Source: Acidobacteriota bacterium (GTDB lineage: Bacteria; Acidobacteriota; Terriglobia; Terriglobales; Acidobacteriaceae). From it: DNA of 64,000 bases. The position numbers and the translations under genes were made by a program. Position 1 is the stretch's first letter, and each line of letters begins with the position of its first letter. The DNA lies in contig JACPYL010000010.1 in assembly GCA_016196065.1 (NCBI GenBank), forward strand, positions 868,001 to 932,000, in the 5' to 3' direction. Shown here in pieces: positions 27,561-36,652 of the stretch. The notes beneath the pieces are model-generated. The model made no database searches. It saw nothing but the letters and a program-made list of their open reading frames with translations, and was not told the DNA's origin.

Positions 27561-28697
27561 TCAGGGCCAGAATTTGCTTCCAAGAAGATGAACGACATTG
27601 CGGATTCCGATGGCGGAACTTGCTGCTGCAACGGCCATGACGGGAGCCAAAGCCCATAGCACGCGACGGTCTTTGGGAAACCAGCGAAAAAGAGCCAGCA
27701 AGACGAAAGGAATGATTGGAATTGCAAAACGCGGGAAACTACCGCGCGCCCAGTACGGATAGTTGTAGCAGTAGAGCGACAGGAGGTAAGGCGCCGCGAA
27801 TACAATCTCCGCTACATGATCGCGGGAGTACTGGCGGAACTGTTTCGTACGTAGCATGGCGGCCGCCGCAATCAGTACCAGGAAAATCCAGCCAAAACTC
27901 AGCACCAGATTGGTAAGCGGGGCCGGATAGAGAATGGTGCCCTTAATGATCGCATAGAAGGGAATACCAAAAAGTGGTCCGGTGGCCGCCGCATCGGTCG
28001 ATTCGTAGCTGTGTACGGTCGCGAGTGGATCATGAAAATAGCTTGCGAGGGGAATCGCATAGAGTATTCCTATTGACAGGCCGACTGAGGTGGCGAGGGC
28101 AAGTTGTTTCCAGTCGCGACGACGCAGCAATACCAATCCGATTCCCAGCAATAGAAATACTCCGAGCGGTCGCGTTACGGTTGCGAGCGAGGCGAGAAGG
28201 GCGGCCACGACCCAACGTTCCCGGCGGATCGCAAGGAAGGATCCGAAAATCAGCGCTACGAACAGCGGTTCCGACCCGCCCAGACAGGATCGCTGAAGCC
28301 AGTCCAAATCGATGACTGCAAAAGCACTGGAGATCCAGCCGCCCCACAGTCGATAGGCCAGAACGACGGCAATTAACGACGGTGCAAGCGCCATCACCAG
28401 CAGAGCCGTCCGGTCAGCGGTGCCTGTCAATTTGGAAAATGCGGCCATGAAATAAGGTAGCCCCCAGAATTGCTTGATCAGCAATCCTTGAAAGCTCCAA
28501 TGGCGGATCGCTGCTGCGATCGACATATAGGAGAGGCTGTCTCCGAAGTCGTCGACCAAAGGCAAATAGGGAACCAGCGCAGAGACGCAGGCAATAAAGA
28601 TCGCATTCGACAACACGGAGATGGCAGCCGCCTCTCGCAACGATGGTTCGGATTTCCAATGTGCCGCGCGATGCTCGCTGGTTGTCGGTAGAGACAT
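27561..28697 (-). CDS. GT-C-like polytopic membrane protein
   Basis: This 378-residue protein has eight or more transmembrane segments. An acidic loop after the first segment contains LVDDFGDSLSYM, the place where GT-C glycosyltransferases carry their catalytic aspartates. WLQRSCLGGSEPLFVALIF and a VTRPLG segment resemble mannosyltransferase/PIG-V-like families. It could transfer a sugar from a polyprenyl-phosphate donor at the periplasmic face. It is the only leftward gene in the middle of the locus and has no recognisable ribosome site. It is not a Wzx flippase by appearance. Confidence 0.6.
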   Translation of the reverse strand: MSLPTTSEHRAAHWKSEPSLREAAAISVLSNAIFIACVSALVPYLPLVDDFGDSLSYMSIAAAIRHWSFQGLLIKQFWGLPYFMAAFSKLTGTADRTALLVMALAPSLIAVVLAYRLWGGWISSAFAVIDLDWLQRSCLGGSEPLFVALIFGSFLAIRRERWVVAALLASLATVTRPLGVFLLLGIGLVLLRRRDWKQLALATSVGLSIGILYAIPLASYFHDPLATVHSYESTDAAATGPLFGIPFYAIIKGTILYPAPLTNLVLSFGWIFLVLIAAAAMLRTKQFRQYSRDHVAEIVFAAPYLLSLYCYNYPYWARGSFPRFAIPIIPFVLLALFRWFPKDRRVLWALAPVMAVAAASSAIGIRNVVHLLGSKFWP

Positions 28698-28788
28698 AGA
28701 GGAGGGATACGAGTAACAAAAATCGTATCATGGCTCCCGGCAGTCGGAGGTCACGTTATGATTGCTGAGTCTTCAGCGCTTGCAAATT

Positions 28789-30687
28789 ATGTGTGGAATT
28801 TTCGGCGTGATGGTTCGCGATGGTTCAATCTCTCCCGAAATGCTGGAGAGAGCCGTAAGCAGCCTCGCACATCGCGGCCCCGACGACTCCGGTACTGTAG
28901 TCATTTCTGCGAGCGCACCTAGCGGCCAGATTGGATTTGCTCACACTCGACTCTCCATTCTTGATCTCTCGCCGCTGGGGCATCAGCCCATGCAGGATCC
29001 TTGCACCGGAAACTGGATTGTGTTCAACGGCGAGATTTACAACTTTCGCGATCTTCGACGCGAGTTGGCAATCGCCGGGGCGGAGTTTCGGAGTCAGTCA
29101 GACACTGAGGTCATCCTGGCTGCATATCGGGTTTGGGGCGATGATTTTTTGTCGCGATTGCACGGCATGTTCGCGCTCGCGCTGTGGGACGCTCCCCGTC
29201 AGCGGCTGGTACTGGCTCGAGATCCGCTGGGAATCAAACCACTGTATTACTACCAGGCGGAAACGAAGTTTCTCTTTAGCTCGGAAGTGCGAACCCTGCT
29301 TCAGACCGATCTGGTGCCGCGAAAAATCGATTCGACAGGAGTTCTGAGCTACCTTGCTTTCGGCTCCGTCTACGAGCCTTGGACGATCGTGGAAGGAGTG
29401 CGTGCGCTTGCGGCCGGGAGCGTCCTCACGGTCGAGCGCGGCGTCGTGAGCATATCGCAGTACTGGAGCCCACTTCACTCCGCAAACGGCAATTCTGTAC
29501 GAGATGAAGCTGGGCAGAATGGAACCAGTTCCTGTGATTTGCCGACGGTTCTGAGGCAGGCAGTGTTGTCCCACCTCGTGAGTGATGTTCCTGTGGGTGT
29601 ATTTCTTTCTGGTGGAATCGATTCAAGCAGCCTGGTTGCGGTGATGACTAAGAACGGCGTTCGGGCGAATACCTTCTCGCTTGTATTTCGTGAAGAGGAG
29701 TTCAATGAAGCCCCTTACTCACGCGAAGTGGCGCGCCGCTTTGGGACGGAGCATCATGAAATCCAGGTCTCGCAGCAGGACACTCTCGCGTTGCTTCCGG
29801 AAGCATTGCGGGCCATGGACCAGCCGAGCATTGACGGGATCAATACCTATCTCATCTCCGCCAAGACGCGCGCGGCGGGGGTGAAGGTCGCGCTTACCGG
29901 CCTGGGAGCGGACGAGATGTTTGCCGGATATTCGAACTTTCTTCGAGTTCCGAGGATGGAACGGTTGGCCGCGCGCTTAGGAACGCTGCCTGCCATAGCC
30001 CGGCGGGTGTTGGCCAGTTCCCTGACCATGGTCGCGGGCAAGGGCGATCGCAACCGCAAACTCGCGCAGTTGGCAGCGAATGGGGAATCGTTTGTGCATC
30101 CCTATTTCCTGTTGCGCGCTCTTTTCGGAAATGCAGAACAAATGTCCTTGTTCCCGTCGGATGGATACGAGGTGGCAAAAGACGAACTCGATGCCGTCCT
30201 GCAAGCGTCGGTGGCTGCAAGTTCGCGGTTGGATCCAGTCAACCGTGTTTCCTATCTCGAATCGCACTGGTACATGACGAACACACTGCTGCGTGATTCC
30301 GATTCGATGAGCATGGCGCATGGACTTGAATTGCGGGTTCCGTTTTTGGACCGGTCGCTGGTCGAAGCTTGCTTCCGGATCCCGGGTCGCAAGAAAATGG
30401 AAGGGACCTCTCCCAAGAGCATGCTGCTGGCGAACCTGGGAGTTGAGTTGCCTGACGAGATCGTGCATCGCCCGAAACGGGGATTTACGCTGCCCTTCGA
30501 GCGCTGGCTGCGCGGAGAAATGAGGCCTGTGGTCGAGGAAGCCTTGTTGAGCGATCGTTCTAATCAGGCTCTGCTCCATCCCAAAGCAATGCGCGGAGTG
30601 TGGCAACATTTTCTTGCCGGGAAGACTTCCTGGTCACGGCCGTGGGCGTTGTTTGTGTTGCAGCGATGGTGCGAGGAAAATTTCTAG
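28789..30687 (+). CDS. asnB: Asparagine-synthetase-type glutamine amidotransferase (paralogue 1)
   Basis: This 632-residue class II amidotransferase has C2 as N-terminal nucleophile, so the start must be ATG at 28789 rather than upstream. The glutaminase domain (1-210) has HRGPDDSG, FNGEIYNF and SDTEVIL. The synthetase domain has the ATP pyrophosphatase loop SGGIDSS at 274-280 and LTGLGADEMFAGY. In glycan loci such enzymes amidate uronic acids or other carboxylates (WbpS-like) rather than aspartate; that role is inferred from context. TATGAT at 28757-28762 is a possible -10. No ribosome site is visible before the ATG. Confidence 0.9.
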   Translation: MCGIFGVMVRDGSISPEMLERAVSSLAHRGPDDSGTVVISASAPSGQIGFAHTRLSILDLSPLGHQPMQDPCTGNWIVFNGEIYNFRDLRRELAIAGAEFRSQSDTEVILAAYRVWGDDFLSRLHGMFALALWDAPRQRLVLARDPLGIKPLYYYQAETKFLFSSEVRTLLQTDLVPRKIDSTGVLSYLAFGSVYEPWTIVEGVRALAAGSVLTVERGVVSISQYWSPLHSANGNSVRDEAGQNGTSSCDLPTVLRQAVLSHLVSDVPVGVFLSGGIDSSSLVAVMTKNGVRANTFSLVFREEEFNEAPYSREVARRFGTEHHEIQVSQQDTLALLPEALRAMDQPSIDGINTYLISAKTRAAGVKVALTGLGADEMFAGYSNFLRVPRMERLAARLGTLPAIARRVLASSLTMVAGKGDRNRKLAQLAANGESFVHPYFLLRALFGNAEQMSLFPSDGYEVAKDELDAVLQASVAASSRLDPVNRVSYLESHWYMTNTLLRDSDSMSMAHGLELRVPFLDRSLVEACFRIPGRKKMEGTSPKSMLLANLGVELPDEIVHRPKRGFTLPFERWLRGEMRPVVEEALLSDRSNQALLHPKAMRGVWQHFLAGKTSWSRPWALFVLQRWCEENF

Positions 30688-30724
30688 GGTCGCCCCACCG
30701 TCAGCTAGAAGTGCCGGTTACCGC

Positions 30725-30744
30725 GAGGCGGTTATAATCGCCTC
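30725..30744. promoter_or_regulatory. 20-bp palindrome covering a TATAAT box
   Basis: GAGGCG and CGCCTC (30725-30730, 30739-30744) flank a centre containing TTATAA. Only one of ten base pairs is mismatched, and a perfect TATAAT lies at 30733-30738. An 8-base direct repeat, TCAGCTAG, flanks it at 30701-30708 and 30747-30754. It lies 20 bases before the methyltransferase start. It could be a repressor operator over a promoter, or the terminator of the amidotransferase gene. Confidence 0.45.
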
Positions 30745-30764
30745 AATCAGCTAGGGAGAAGGGT

Positions 30765-31418
30765 TTGCTTCATCAGCGTTACAAGAACATTGCTTTCTGG
30801 GCTATTTCCAAAGCCACTGTGCCCAACTATGTCGCCCGCAGGAGCCTGGCCGCGATGCGGCGGGGCGGGGGACCACAACATCTCCACCTCGGATCCGGCT
30901 CGAAGTACATTTCGGGATTCGTTAATGTAGATGGCAATCCATTTAACCGGCTCGATGTGTGGCTGGATGTGCGGAATGGCCTTCCTTTCCGCACGGGGTC
31001 GGTGGATTCGATCTATTCCACACACGTGTTTGAGCACTTTTACGGAGATGAACTGAAAAAATTGCTGCAGGAGTGCTACCGAGTCCTGAGGCCGGGAGCG
31101 GGAGTGCGGTTGGTGGTCCCCAGCCTGGCCAATGCCATTGCCGCCTACTCCCAGAAACGGGCGGACTGGTTCAGTGGTTTCCCACGAAAATTCGATTCGT
31201 TGGGAGGCCGGTTCTCAAATTTCGTGTTTTGCGACGGGCAGCACCGCACTGCTTTTGACCTGAGCTACATGTCGGAGGTGCTTCGCTCGGCCGGATTCAG
31301 CGAGGTCGAAGAATCCGGCGAAGGAAAGAGCCGATTGTATGGCGACCGGGTTCCTCCTTACGAGCCAGGCGATTCCCAGGAACTGCCACACTCCCTCTAC
31401 GTCGAGGCATTCAAATAA
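30765..31418 (+). CDS. SAM-dependent methyltransferase (type 11)
   Basis: This 217-residue class I methyltransferase has motif I HLHLGSGSKYISGFVNVD (about 40-57), LPFRTGSVDSIYSTHVFEHF, and LLQECYRVLRPGAGVRLVVP. The substrate is probably a sugar hydroxyl or carboxyl of the glycan, given its neighbours. The start is TTG at 30765 with a strong GGGAGAAGGG site just upstream. Expression may be controlled by the palindromic TATAAT element at 30725-30744. Confidence 0.87.
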   Translation: MLHQRYKNIAFWAISKATVPNYVARRSLAAMRRGGGPQHLHLGSGSKYISGFVNVDGNPFNRLDVWLDVRNGLPFRTGSVDSIYSTHVFEHFYGDELKKLLQECYRVLRPGAGVRLVVPSLANAIAAYSQKRADWFSGFPRKFDSLGGRFSNFVFCDGQHRTAFDLSYMSEVLRSAGFSEVEESGEGKSRLYGDRVPPYEPGDSQELPHSLYVEAFK

Positions 31419-31421
31419 GCT

Positions 31422-31459
31422 GGCCCCACAGCGAAATCGGGGCCGGGCGGCGTTTTCGC
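31422..31459 (+). terminator. Possible weak terminator after the methyltransferase
   Basis: GGCCCC (31422-31427) pairs with GGGGCC (31439-31444). An overlapping GCGAAA/TTTCGC pair (31431-31436, 31454-31459) offers an alternative stem. Only four T residues follow. Confidence 0.3.
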
Positions 31460-31533
31460 AAGTCAACGGATGTTCATGAAGTTGCAGATTTCGGCTAACA
31501 TAGTGTTACTCCTTGCCTGCCATCGGAACCAAT

Positions 31534-32439
31534 GTGATCGAAACGAAGACGGAAGCTGAGACGTCGAATTCGCGCGCCGCCGCATTGGACTTGCTGCCTG
31601 TTACGGTCATTATTCCGGTTCGCAATGAAGCTCGAAATCTTCCGCGGTGCCTGGAATCCTTGCGAAATGTTGGCGAAGTGTACGTTATCGATTCCCAAAG
31701 TACGGACCAGACGTGTGCGATCGCGGAGTCTTTCGGAGCCAAGGTCGTGCAGTTCCGTTATCCCGGAGGCTGGCCCAAGAAGCGGCAATGGGCAATGGAT
31801 ACACTTCCGATTGCTTATGACTGGATCTTCCTGCTCGATGCCGATGAGGTCGTCACGGAGCAATTGGCCGCCGAGATTCGGCGGGCGATTCAGAATTCGC
31901 AAATGGCGGGCTATCGTATTTGCCTGCAGATGTATTTTCTGGGCAAGCTACTGCGGCATTGTGATGCCAGCTTCTGGAAGCTTTCTCTGTTTCGCAAAGG
32001 GCAAGCGCGATTTGAGTGCCGCTTGAAAGATCAGGACGCCTCCATGGCGGACATGGAAGTTCACGAGCACATGATCGCGGACGGGCCGACTTCGGAGTTG
32101 CACAATCCCATTGTTCACCACAACGTGGAATCGCTGTCCCGCTACATTCAGAAGCATGATGAATATTCCAACTGGGAATCGCGAGTGCTGGCGGGCAGAG
32201 AAGAGAACTCCGAGGCCATGCGCGGATCCCTCATGGGAACGCAAGCCCAGCGCCGGCGGTGGCTCAAGAGAAAGCTCTATCGAGTGCCGGGCGCACCCGT
32301 GTTGTTATTTCTGTACCGATACATTTTCCGTTTCGGGTTTCTCGACGGCGTCCCCGGGCTAGTCTATTGCTCGTTTCAGGCTGTCCAGATGTTCCATACC
32401 AAAGCAAAAATCTATGAGTTGCGGAACGCGAGGAACTGA
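31534..32439 (+). CDS. GT2 family glycosyltransferase (WaaE-like)
   Basis: This 301-residue GT-A enzyme has LPVTVIIPVRNEARNLPRCLESL, the nucleotide-binding IDSQSTDQT segment, and a catalytic/metal-binding FLLDADE near 108-114. RYPGGWPKKRQWAMD and the C-terminal RYIFRFGFLDGVPGLVYC match the WaaE/KdtX-like subgroup. It transfers a sugar in the cytoplasm. The start is uncertain: GTG at 31534 has GGAA upstream, while TTG at 31513 has no ribosome site. The amidotransferase gene follows after 5 bases. Confidence 0.88.
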   Translation: MIETKTEAETSNSRAAALDLLPVTVIIPVRNEARNLPRCLESLRNVGEVYVIDSQSTDQTCAIAESFGAKVVQFRYPGGWPKKRQWAMDTLPIAYDWIFLLDADEVVTEQLAAEIRRAIQNSQMAGYRICLQMYFLGKLLRHCDASFWKLSLFRKGQARFECRLKDQDASMADMEVHEHMIADGPTSELHNPIVHHNVESLSRYIQKHDEYSNWESRVLAGREENSEAMRGSLMGTQAQRRRWLKRKLYRVPGAPVLLFLYRYIFRFGFLDGVPGLVYCSFQAVQMFHTKAKIYELRNARN

Positions 32440-32444
32440 AGCCG

Positions 32445-34421
32445 ATGTGCGGCATCAACGGACTCGCGAACTGGGGTAATGCGGAAGCACTTGCGCGCAT
32501 GACGCATGTGCAGACGCATCGCGGCCCCGACGACTCCGGCCTGTGGGAGCGCCGTTTTCCCGATGGCGGTTACATCGGCCTTGGGAGCCGCCGGCTGGCA
32601 ATTCTCGATCTCTCTCCCGGCGGCCACATGCCAATGAGCAACGAAGACGGCTTGCTATGGATTACCTACAACGGAGAGATCTATAACTTCGCTGACCTGC
32701 GTCGCGAACTTGAAGGCAAGGGGCACCGGCTTCGTTCGCACACGGACACGGAAGTCGTCGTCCACCTTTACGAAGAATACGGAGTTGATTGCGTTAACCG
32801 GCTGAACGGCATGTTCGCGTTTGCGATCTGCGATCTGCGCGGCTCCACGCCCAAGCTGTTTCTTGCTCGCGATCATTTTGGAATCAAGCCGTTGTATTAC
32901 TGCGATCGTGACGGGAAGCTGGCCTTCGCGTCGGAGATCAAAGCGTTGCTGGAAGTGCCGGGAATCGAAGCGCGGATCGACCGCGACGCGCTGGATCAGT
33001 ATCTGACGTTTTTGTGGGTGCCCGATCCGATGACGATGTTCGAGGGCATCCGCAAACTCCCGGCGGCACACTATGCAGTCTGGCAGGCTGGGCAATTCGA
33101 GATCACACCGTACTGGGACCTGACATTTCCGCCAGCGGGTCACCACTTCCAAGCCAGGGAAGGTGATCTCGCGCACGAAATCCGCGAGCGATTTTGTGCG
33201 TCTGTGGAACAGCAGATGGTCAGTGATGTTCCCATCGGCGCTTTCCTCAGCGCCGGGCTGGATTCATCGAGCATTGTTGCCGCGATGGCACGCAAACAGC
33301 CAGTTCGTACCTACACGATTACGTTTCCCAGGAAATATCGCGTCGGAGAATCCACCATCGACGATCCGGCTGTTCCGCAGCGCCTGGCTGACAAGCTGGG
33401 CTGCGAGCATCACGAGATCGTGGTGGAACCGGATGTGGTTGGCTTGCTACAGAAGTTGACGTGGCACATGGATGAACCGACGGCCGATCCTGCCATCATC
33501 ACGGCCTATCTCGTTTGTCGTGAGGCTCGCAAGCAGGCAACCGTACTTCTGTCGGGTGTAGGCGGTGATGAGTTGTTTGCCGGATATCGGAAGCATGTTG
33601 CGCATGCCTGGACTGAGGAGTATCAGCGAGTCCCTGGCTTCGCGCGCTCCGCGGCTGAGAGCGCTCTGCTGGCGCTGCCTGGTTTTCGTGGATCGCGAAT
33701 GAAGGGCCCAGTCCGGCTGGCGAAAAAAATGGCCCGGAGTGCCGCGCTTCGTCCGGCAGAGGCATTTATCCGGAACGGAACCTACTTCGACGCGGAGCAG
33801 AGATCGACGCTCTATGTGGACGAATCCCCGGTGAGCGAAAATCCTGCGCGTACGCATCTCGCGGCGTTCGATCGAGTCCGCCATGCTGACTTCCTCAACC
33901 AGATGCTCTATCTCGACACTAAAATATTCATGACCACGCTGAACCTCACCTACAACGACAAGATGAGTATGGCGTCGTCGGTGGAAGTTCGTGTTCCGTT
34001 TCTGGATCGTGAGTTAGCGGAATTTGTGGCGTGGAATGTTCGTCCCGAGTGGAAGCTCAAGGGAAAATGGCGTCCGGTGACCAAGTACATCTTCCGTGAA
34101 GCCATGCGTAGTATGCTGCCAGAGGAAGTTTTGCGGCAGCCGAAGGCAGGTTTCGCAGCACCCGTAGACTACTGGCTGGCCAACGACTTGCGCCCCATGG
34201 TCGATGAACTCCTTTCGGAGAGCCAGGTTCGGAGGCGCGGGTTGTTTCGTCCCGAGACGGTGCGCCGCCTGGTGGACGAACATCGCCGTGGCGATCAGGA
34301 TTGGTCCATGCAGATATGGCAGCTGCTGACACTGGAAATCTGGATGCAACTATTCATTGATGGCGATGCGCGCACGTTCGCCCAACAACAGATCGGCACA
34401 GCACAACTCTCGATCGCATGA
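32445..34421 (+). CDS. asnB: Asparagine-synthetase-type glutamine amidotransferase (paralogue 2)
   Basis: This 658-residue class II amidotransferase has C2 directly after the ATG, TYNGEIYNF and SHTDTEVVV in the glutaminase domain, and LLSGVGGDELFAGY in the synthetase domain. Its pyrophosphatase loop at 269-275 reads SAGLDSS, with alanine replacing the usual second residue glycine. It differs clearly from paralogue 1 at 28789, so the two probably amidate different acceptors. It overlaps the next gene, the two-domain dehydrogenase, by 4 bp (ATGA). Confidence 0.9.
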   Translation: MCGINGLANWGNAEALARMTHVQTHRGPDDSGLWERRFPDGGYIGLGSRRLAILDLSPGGHMPMSNEDGLLWITYNGEIYNFADLRRELEGKGHRLRSHTDTEVVVHLYEEYGVDCVNRLNGMFAFAICDLRGSTPKLFLARDHFGIKPLYYCDRDGKLAFASEIKALLEVPGIEARIDRDALDQYLTFLWVPDPMTMFEGIRKLPAAHYAVWQAGQFEITPYWDLTFPPAGHHFQAREGDLAHEIRERFCASVEQQMVSDVPIGAFLSAGLDSSSIVAAMARKQPVRTYTITFPRKYRVGESTIDDPAVPQRLADKLGCEHHEIVVEPDVVGLLQKLTWHMDEPTADPAIITAYLVCREARKQATVLLSGVGGDELFAGYRKHVAHAWTEEYQRVPGFARSAAESALLALPGFRGSRMKGPVRLAKKMARSAALRPAEAFIRNGTYFDAEQRSTLYVDESPVSENPARTHLAAFDRVRHADFLNQMLYLDTKIFMTTLNLTYNDKMSMASSVEVRVPFLDRELAEFVAWNVRPEWKLKGKWRPVTKYIFREAMRSMLPEEVLRQPKAGFAAPVDYWLANDLRPMVDELLSESQVRRRGLFRPETVRRLVDEHRRGDQDWSMQIWQLLTLEIWMQLFIDGDARTFAQQQIGTAQLSIA

Positions 34422-36652
34422 AGCAGCTCTTACAAGACGCACGCACCGGCGACCTCGCGGTTGCGGAGGTTCCGCCGCCGCAATTGCTGCCGGGTTGCGT
34501 CCTGGTGCAAGTGGCGGCCTCGCTTGTCTCCGCCGGCACGGAGCGCGCGTCATCGGAATTCGCAAGCAAGAGCCTGCTCGCAAAAGCGAAAGCGCGGCCT
34601 GACCTGGTGCGCGATGTGGTTGCCAAGCTGCGACGTGACGGATTGTTTTCCACGATGCAGGCTGTGCGTTCTCGCCTGGATCAGCCGCAGTCCGTTGGGT
34701 ACAGCAGTTCCGGCGTTGTGATTGCCGTCGGCGACGGCGTGAGCGACGTCAATGTTGGAGACCGCGTGGCCTGCGCGGGTGCGGGATATGCCGTGCATGC
34801 GGAACTGGCGTGCGTCCCCCGTCTGTTGCTGGCCAATATTCCTCAGGGTGCTGAAGTCTCGTTCGACGAAGCTGCATTCGGGACCGTAGGAGCGATTTGC
34901 TTGCACGGAATCCGCACCGCTGGCGTCACGCTCGGCGATACGGTTGCGGTCATCGGGCTTGGTCTGCTGGGACAGATCACGGTGCAACTGCTGCGCGCTG
35001 CCGGTTGCCGCGTGGTGGGGACGGATCTTGTTCGGGAGCGTGTCGACCTCGCGATCCTCAGGGGCGCGGAAGGGGCATGTGTTTCGGCGGATGAATTTCG
35101 CGACCTTTGTTTCCAGAAAACTGGCGGCAGAGGCGTAGATTCGGTGCTCATCACGGCTGAGACACCGAGCAGTGCGCCGGTCAACCTGGCCGCTGAAGTC
35201 GCTCGCGATCGCGCGACCGTGGTTGCCGTCGGCACGGTCGGCATGGATATTGATCGCAAGCTCTACTTCGGCAAGGAAATCGAGTTCCGCGTATCGCGGT
35301 CGTATGGTCCTGGCCGATACGACACGGCATATGAACAGAAAGGGCGCGATTATCCGATCGGGCATGTGCGCTGGACGGAGACTCGCAACCTGGAAGCGTT
35401 TCTGCAATTGCTCGCAGAACGAAAATTGGATTTGGCACCGCTGATTACGCATCGCTTTCCTCTGCAAGAGGCGACGCGCGCCTACGACTTGATTACCGGA
35501 AGAACCGCCGATCCATTTCTTGGCGTGTTGCTCTCTTACCCGGACGCGCAGGTTCGACGAGCATTCCCCGGCAAAATTCCGATCAATGCCACGGCGACCT
35601 CCGCAGGCTCGGTAGGAATCGGAGTTCTCGGAGCGGGACAGTTTGCGCGGTCGATGCTGTTACCGGCGTTGAAGTCGCTCCCGCATGTTTCATTCGTGGG
35701 GGTATGCAATGCGACTGGTCCTCGCAGTCGCAGCGCGGCAGAAAAATTCGGATTTCAATACTGTGCGGATTCGGACGAGGAGATTCTTGCCGATCCGAAA
35801 GTTCATGCGGTGCTGATCGCGTCGCGCCATCATTTGCATGCGGCTCAAGTGCGTGCTGCCATCGGCGCGGGGAAAGCGGTGTTCTGCGAGAAGCCGTTGT
35901 GCCTCACCGAAGAAGAGCTGGCTTCGATTGTGCGCGCCTACTCGACCCAGGCGAGCCCGCCGGCGCTGATGGTTGGCTTTAATCGCCGATTCGCGTCGAT
36001 GGCGGGGCAGCTCAAGAAATTTCTCTCCAGCATCAAAGAGCCGCTTGCGATCCATTACCGCGTCAATGCTGGTTTTATTCCTGCCGATCACTGGGTCAAC
36101 GATCTCGAGCAGGGAGGCGGGAGGATATTGGGCGAGGTCTGTCATTTTGTGGATTTCGTTTCTTTCCTCGCGGGCGCGTGTCCCATTGAGGTCGAGTGCC
36201 GAGGCCTCGGCAACCCGGGACAATACAGCAACGACAACGTCATCGCATCGCTGAAATTTGCGGATGGAACGCTGGGCACGATCACCTATCTCGCAAATGG
36301 CGACAAGTCCGCTTCCAAGGAGCGCGTCGAAATCTTTGGGGGAGGATCGGTTGCAGTCCTCGATGATTTCCGCACTCTCGAACTGGTGCGCCATGGCCGC
36401 AAGCAAGTCACTCGAGCCCGCTGGCGGCAGGACAAAGGACACCAGCAGGAAATGAAGCTGTTTCTCGATGCCGTGCGAGGAACTGCGAACGCACCAATTC
36501 CATTTGAGCAAGTCGTTGGCTCCACACTCGCCACACTGCGATTGCAGAATGCCTGCCAGACTGGCTATCCGCAGACTGTCGCGTTGAGCGAATTTGTAGC
36601 GTCTGCCCTGCAAGCAATGCCGGTCATTGAAAAAGAAGAGGACTCCCAGTAA
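34418..36652 (+). CDS. Bi-domain oxidoreductase: MDR alcohol dehydrogenase + Gfo/Idh/MocA
   Basis: This 744-residue fusion has an MDR (zinc-type alcohol/threonine dehydrogenase-like) half at about 1-370. It shows LVSAGTERA, GYSSSGVVIAVG and the Rossmann GLGLLG. Residues 390-720 are a Gfo/Idh/MocA half with GVLGAGQFA and CEKPLCLTEEE. Bi-domain oxidoreductases of this kind recur in bacterial EPS loci beside glycosyltransferases and modifying enzymes. They are thought to oxidise or epimerise a sugar-linked hydroxyl. The carbamoyltransferase gene starts immediately after its stop. Confidence 0.85.
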   Translation: MKQLLQDARTGDLAVAEVPPPQLLPGCVLVQVAASLVSAGTERASSEFASKSLLAKAKARPDLVRDVVAKLRRDGLFSTMQAVRSRLDQPQSVGYSSSGVVIAVGDGVSDVNVGDRVACAGAGYAVHAELACVPRLLLANIPQGAEVSFDEAAFGTVGAICLHGIRTAGVTLGDTVAVIGLGLLGQITVQLLRAAGCRVVGTDLVRERVDLAILRGAEGACVSADEFRDLCFQKTGGRGVDSVLITAETPSSAPVNLAAEVARDRATVVAVGTVGMDIDRKLYFGKEIEFRVSRSYGPGRYDTAYEQKGRDYPIGHVRWTETRNLEAFLQLLAERKLDLAPLITHRFPLQEATRAYDLITGRTADPFLGVLLSYPDAQVRRAFPGKIPINATATSAGSVGIGVLGAGQFARSMLLPALKSLPHVSFVGVCNATGPRSRSAAEKFGFQYCADSDEEILADPKVHAVLIASRHHLHAAQVRAAIGAGKAVFCEKPLCLTEEELASIVRAYSTQASPPALMVGFNRRFASMAGQLKKFLSSIKEPLAIHYRVNAGFIPADHWVNDLEQGGGRILGEVCHFVDFVSFLAGACPIEVECRGLGNPGQYSNDNVIASLKFADGTLGTITYLANGDKSASKERVEIFGGGSVAVLDDFRTLELVRHGRKQVTRARWRQDKGHQQEMKLFLDAVRGTANAPIPFEQVVGSTLATLRLQNACQTGYPQTVALSEFVASALQAMPVIEKEEDSQ

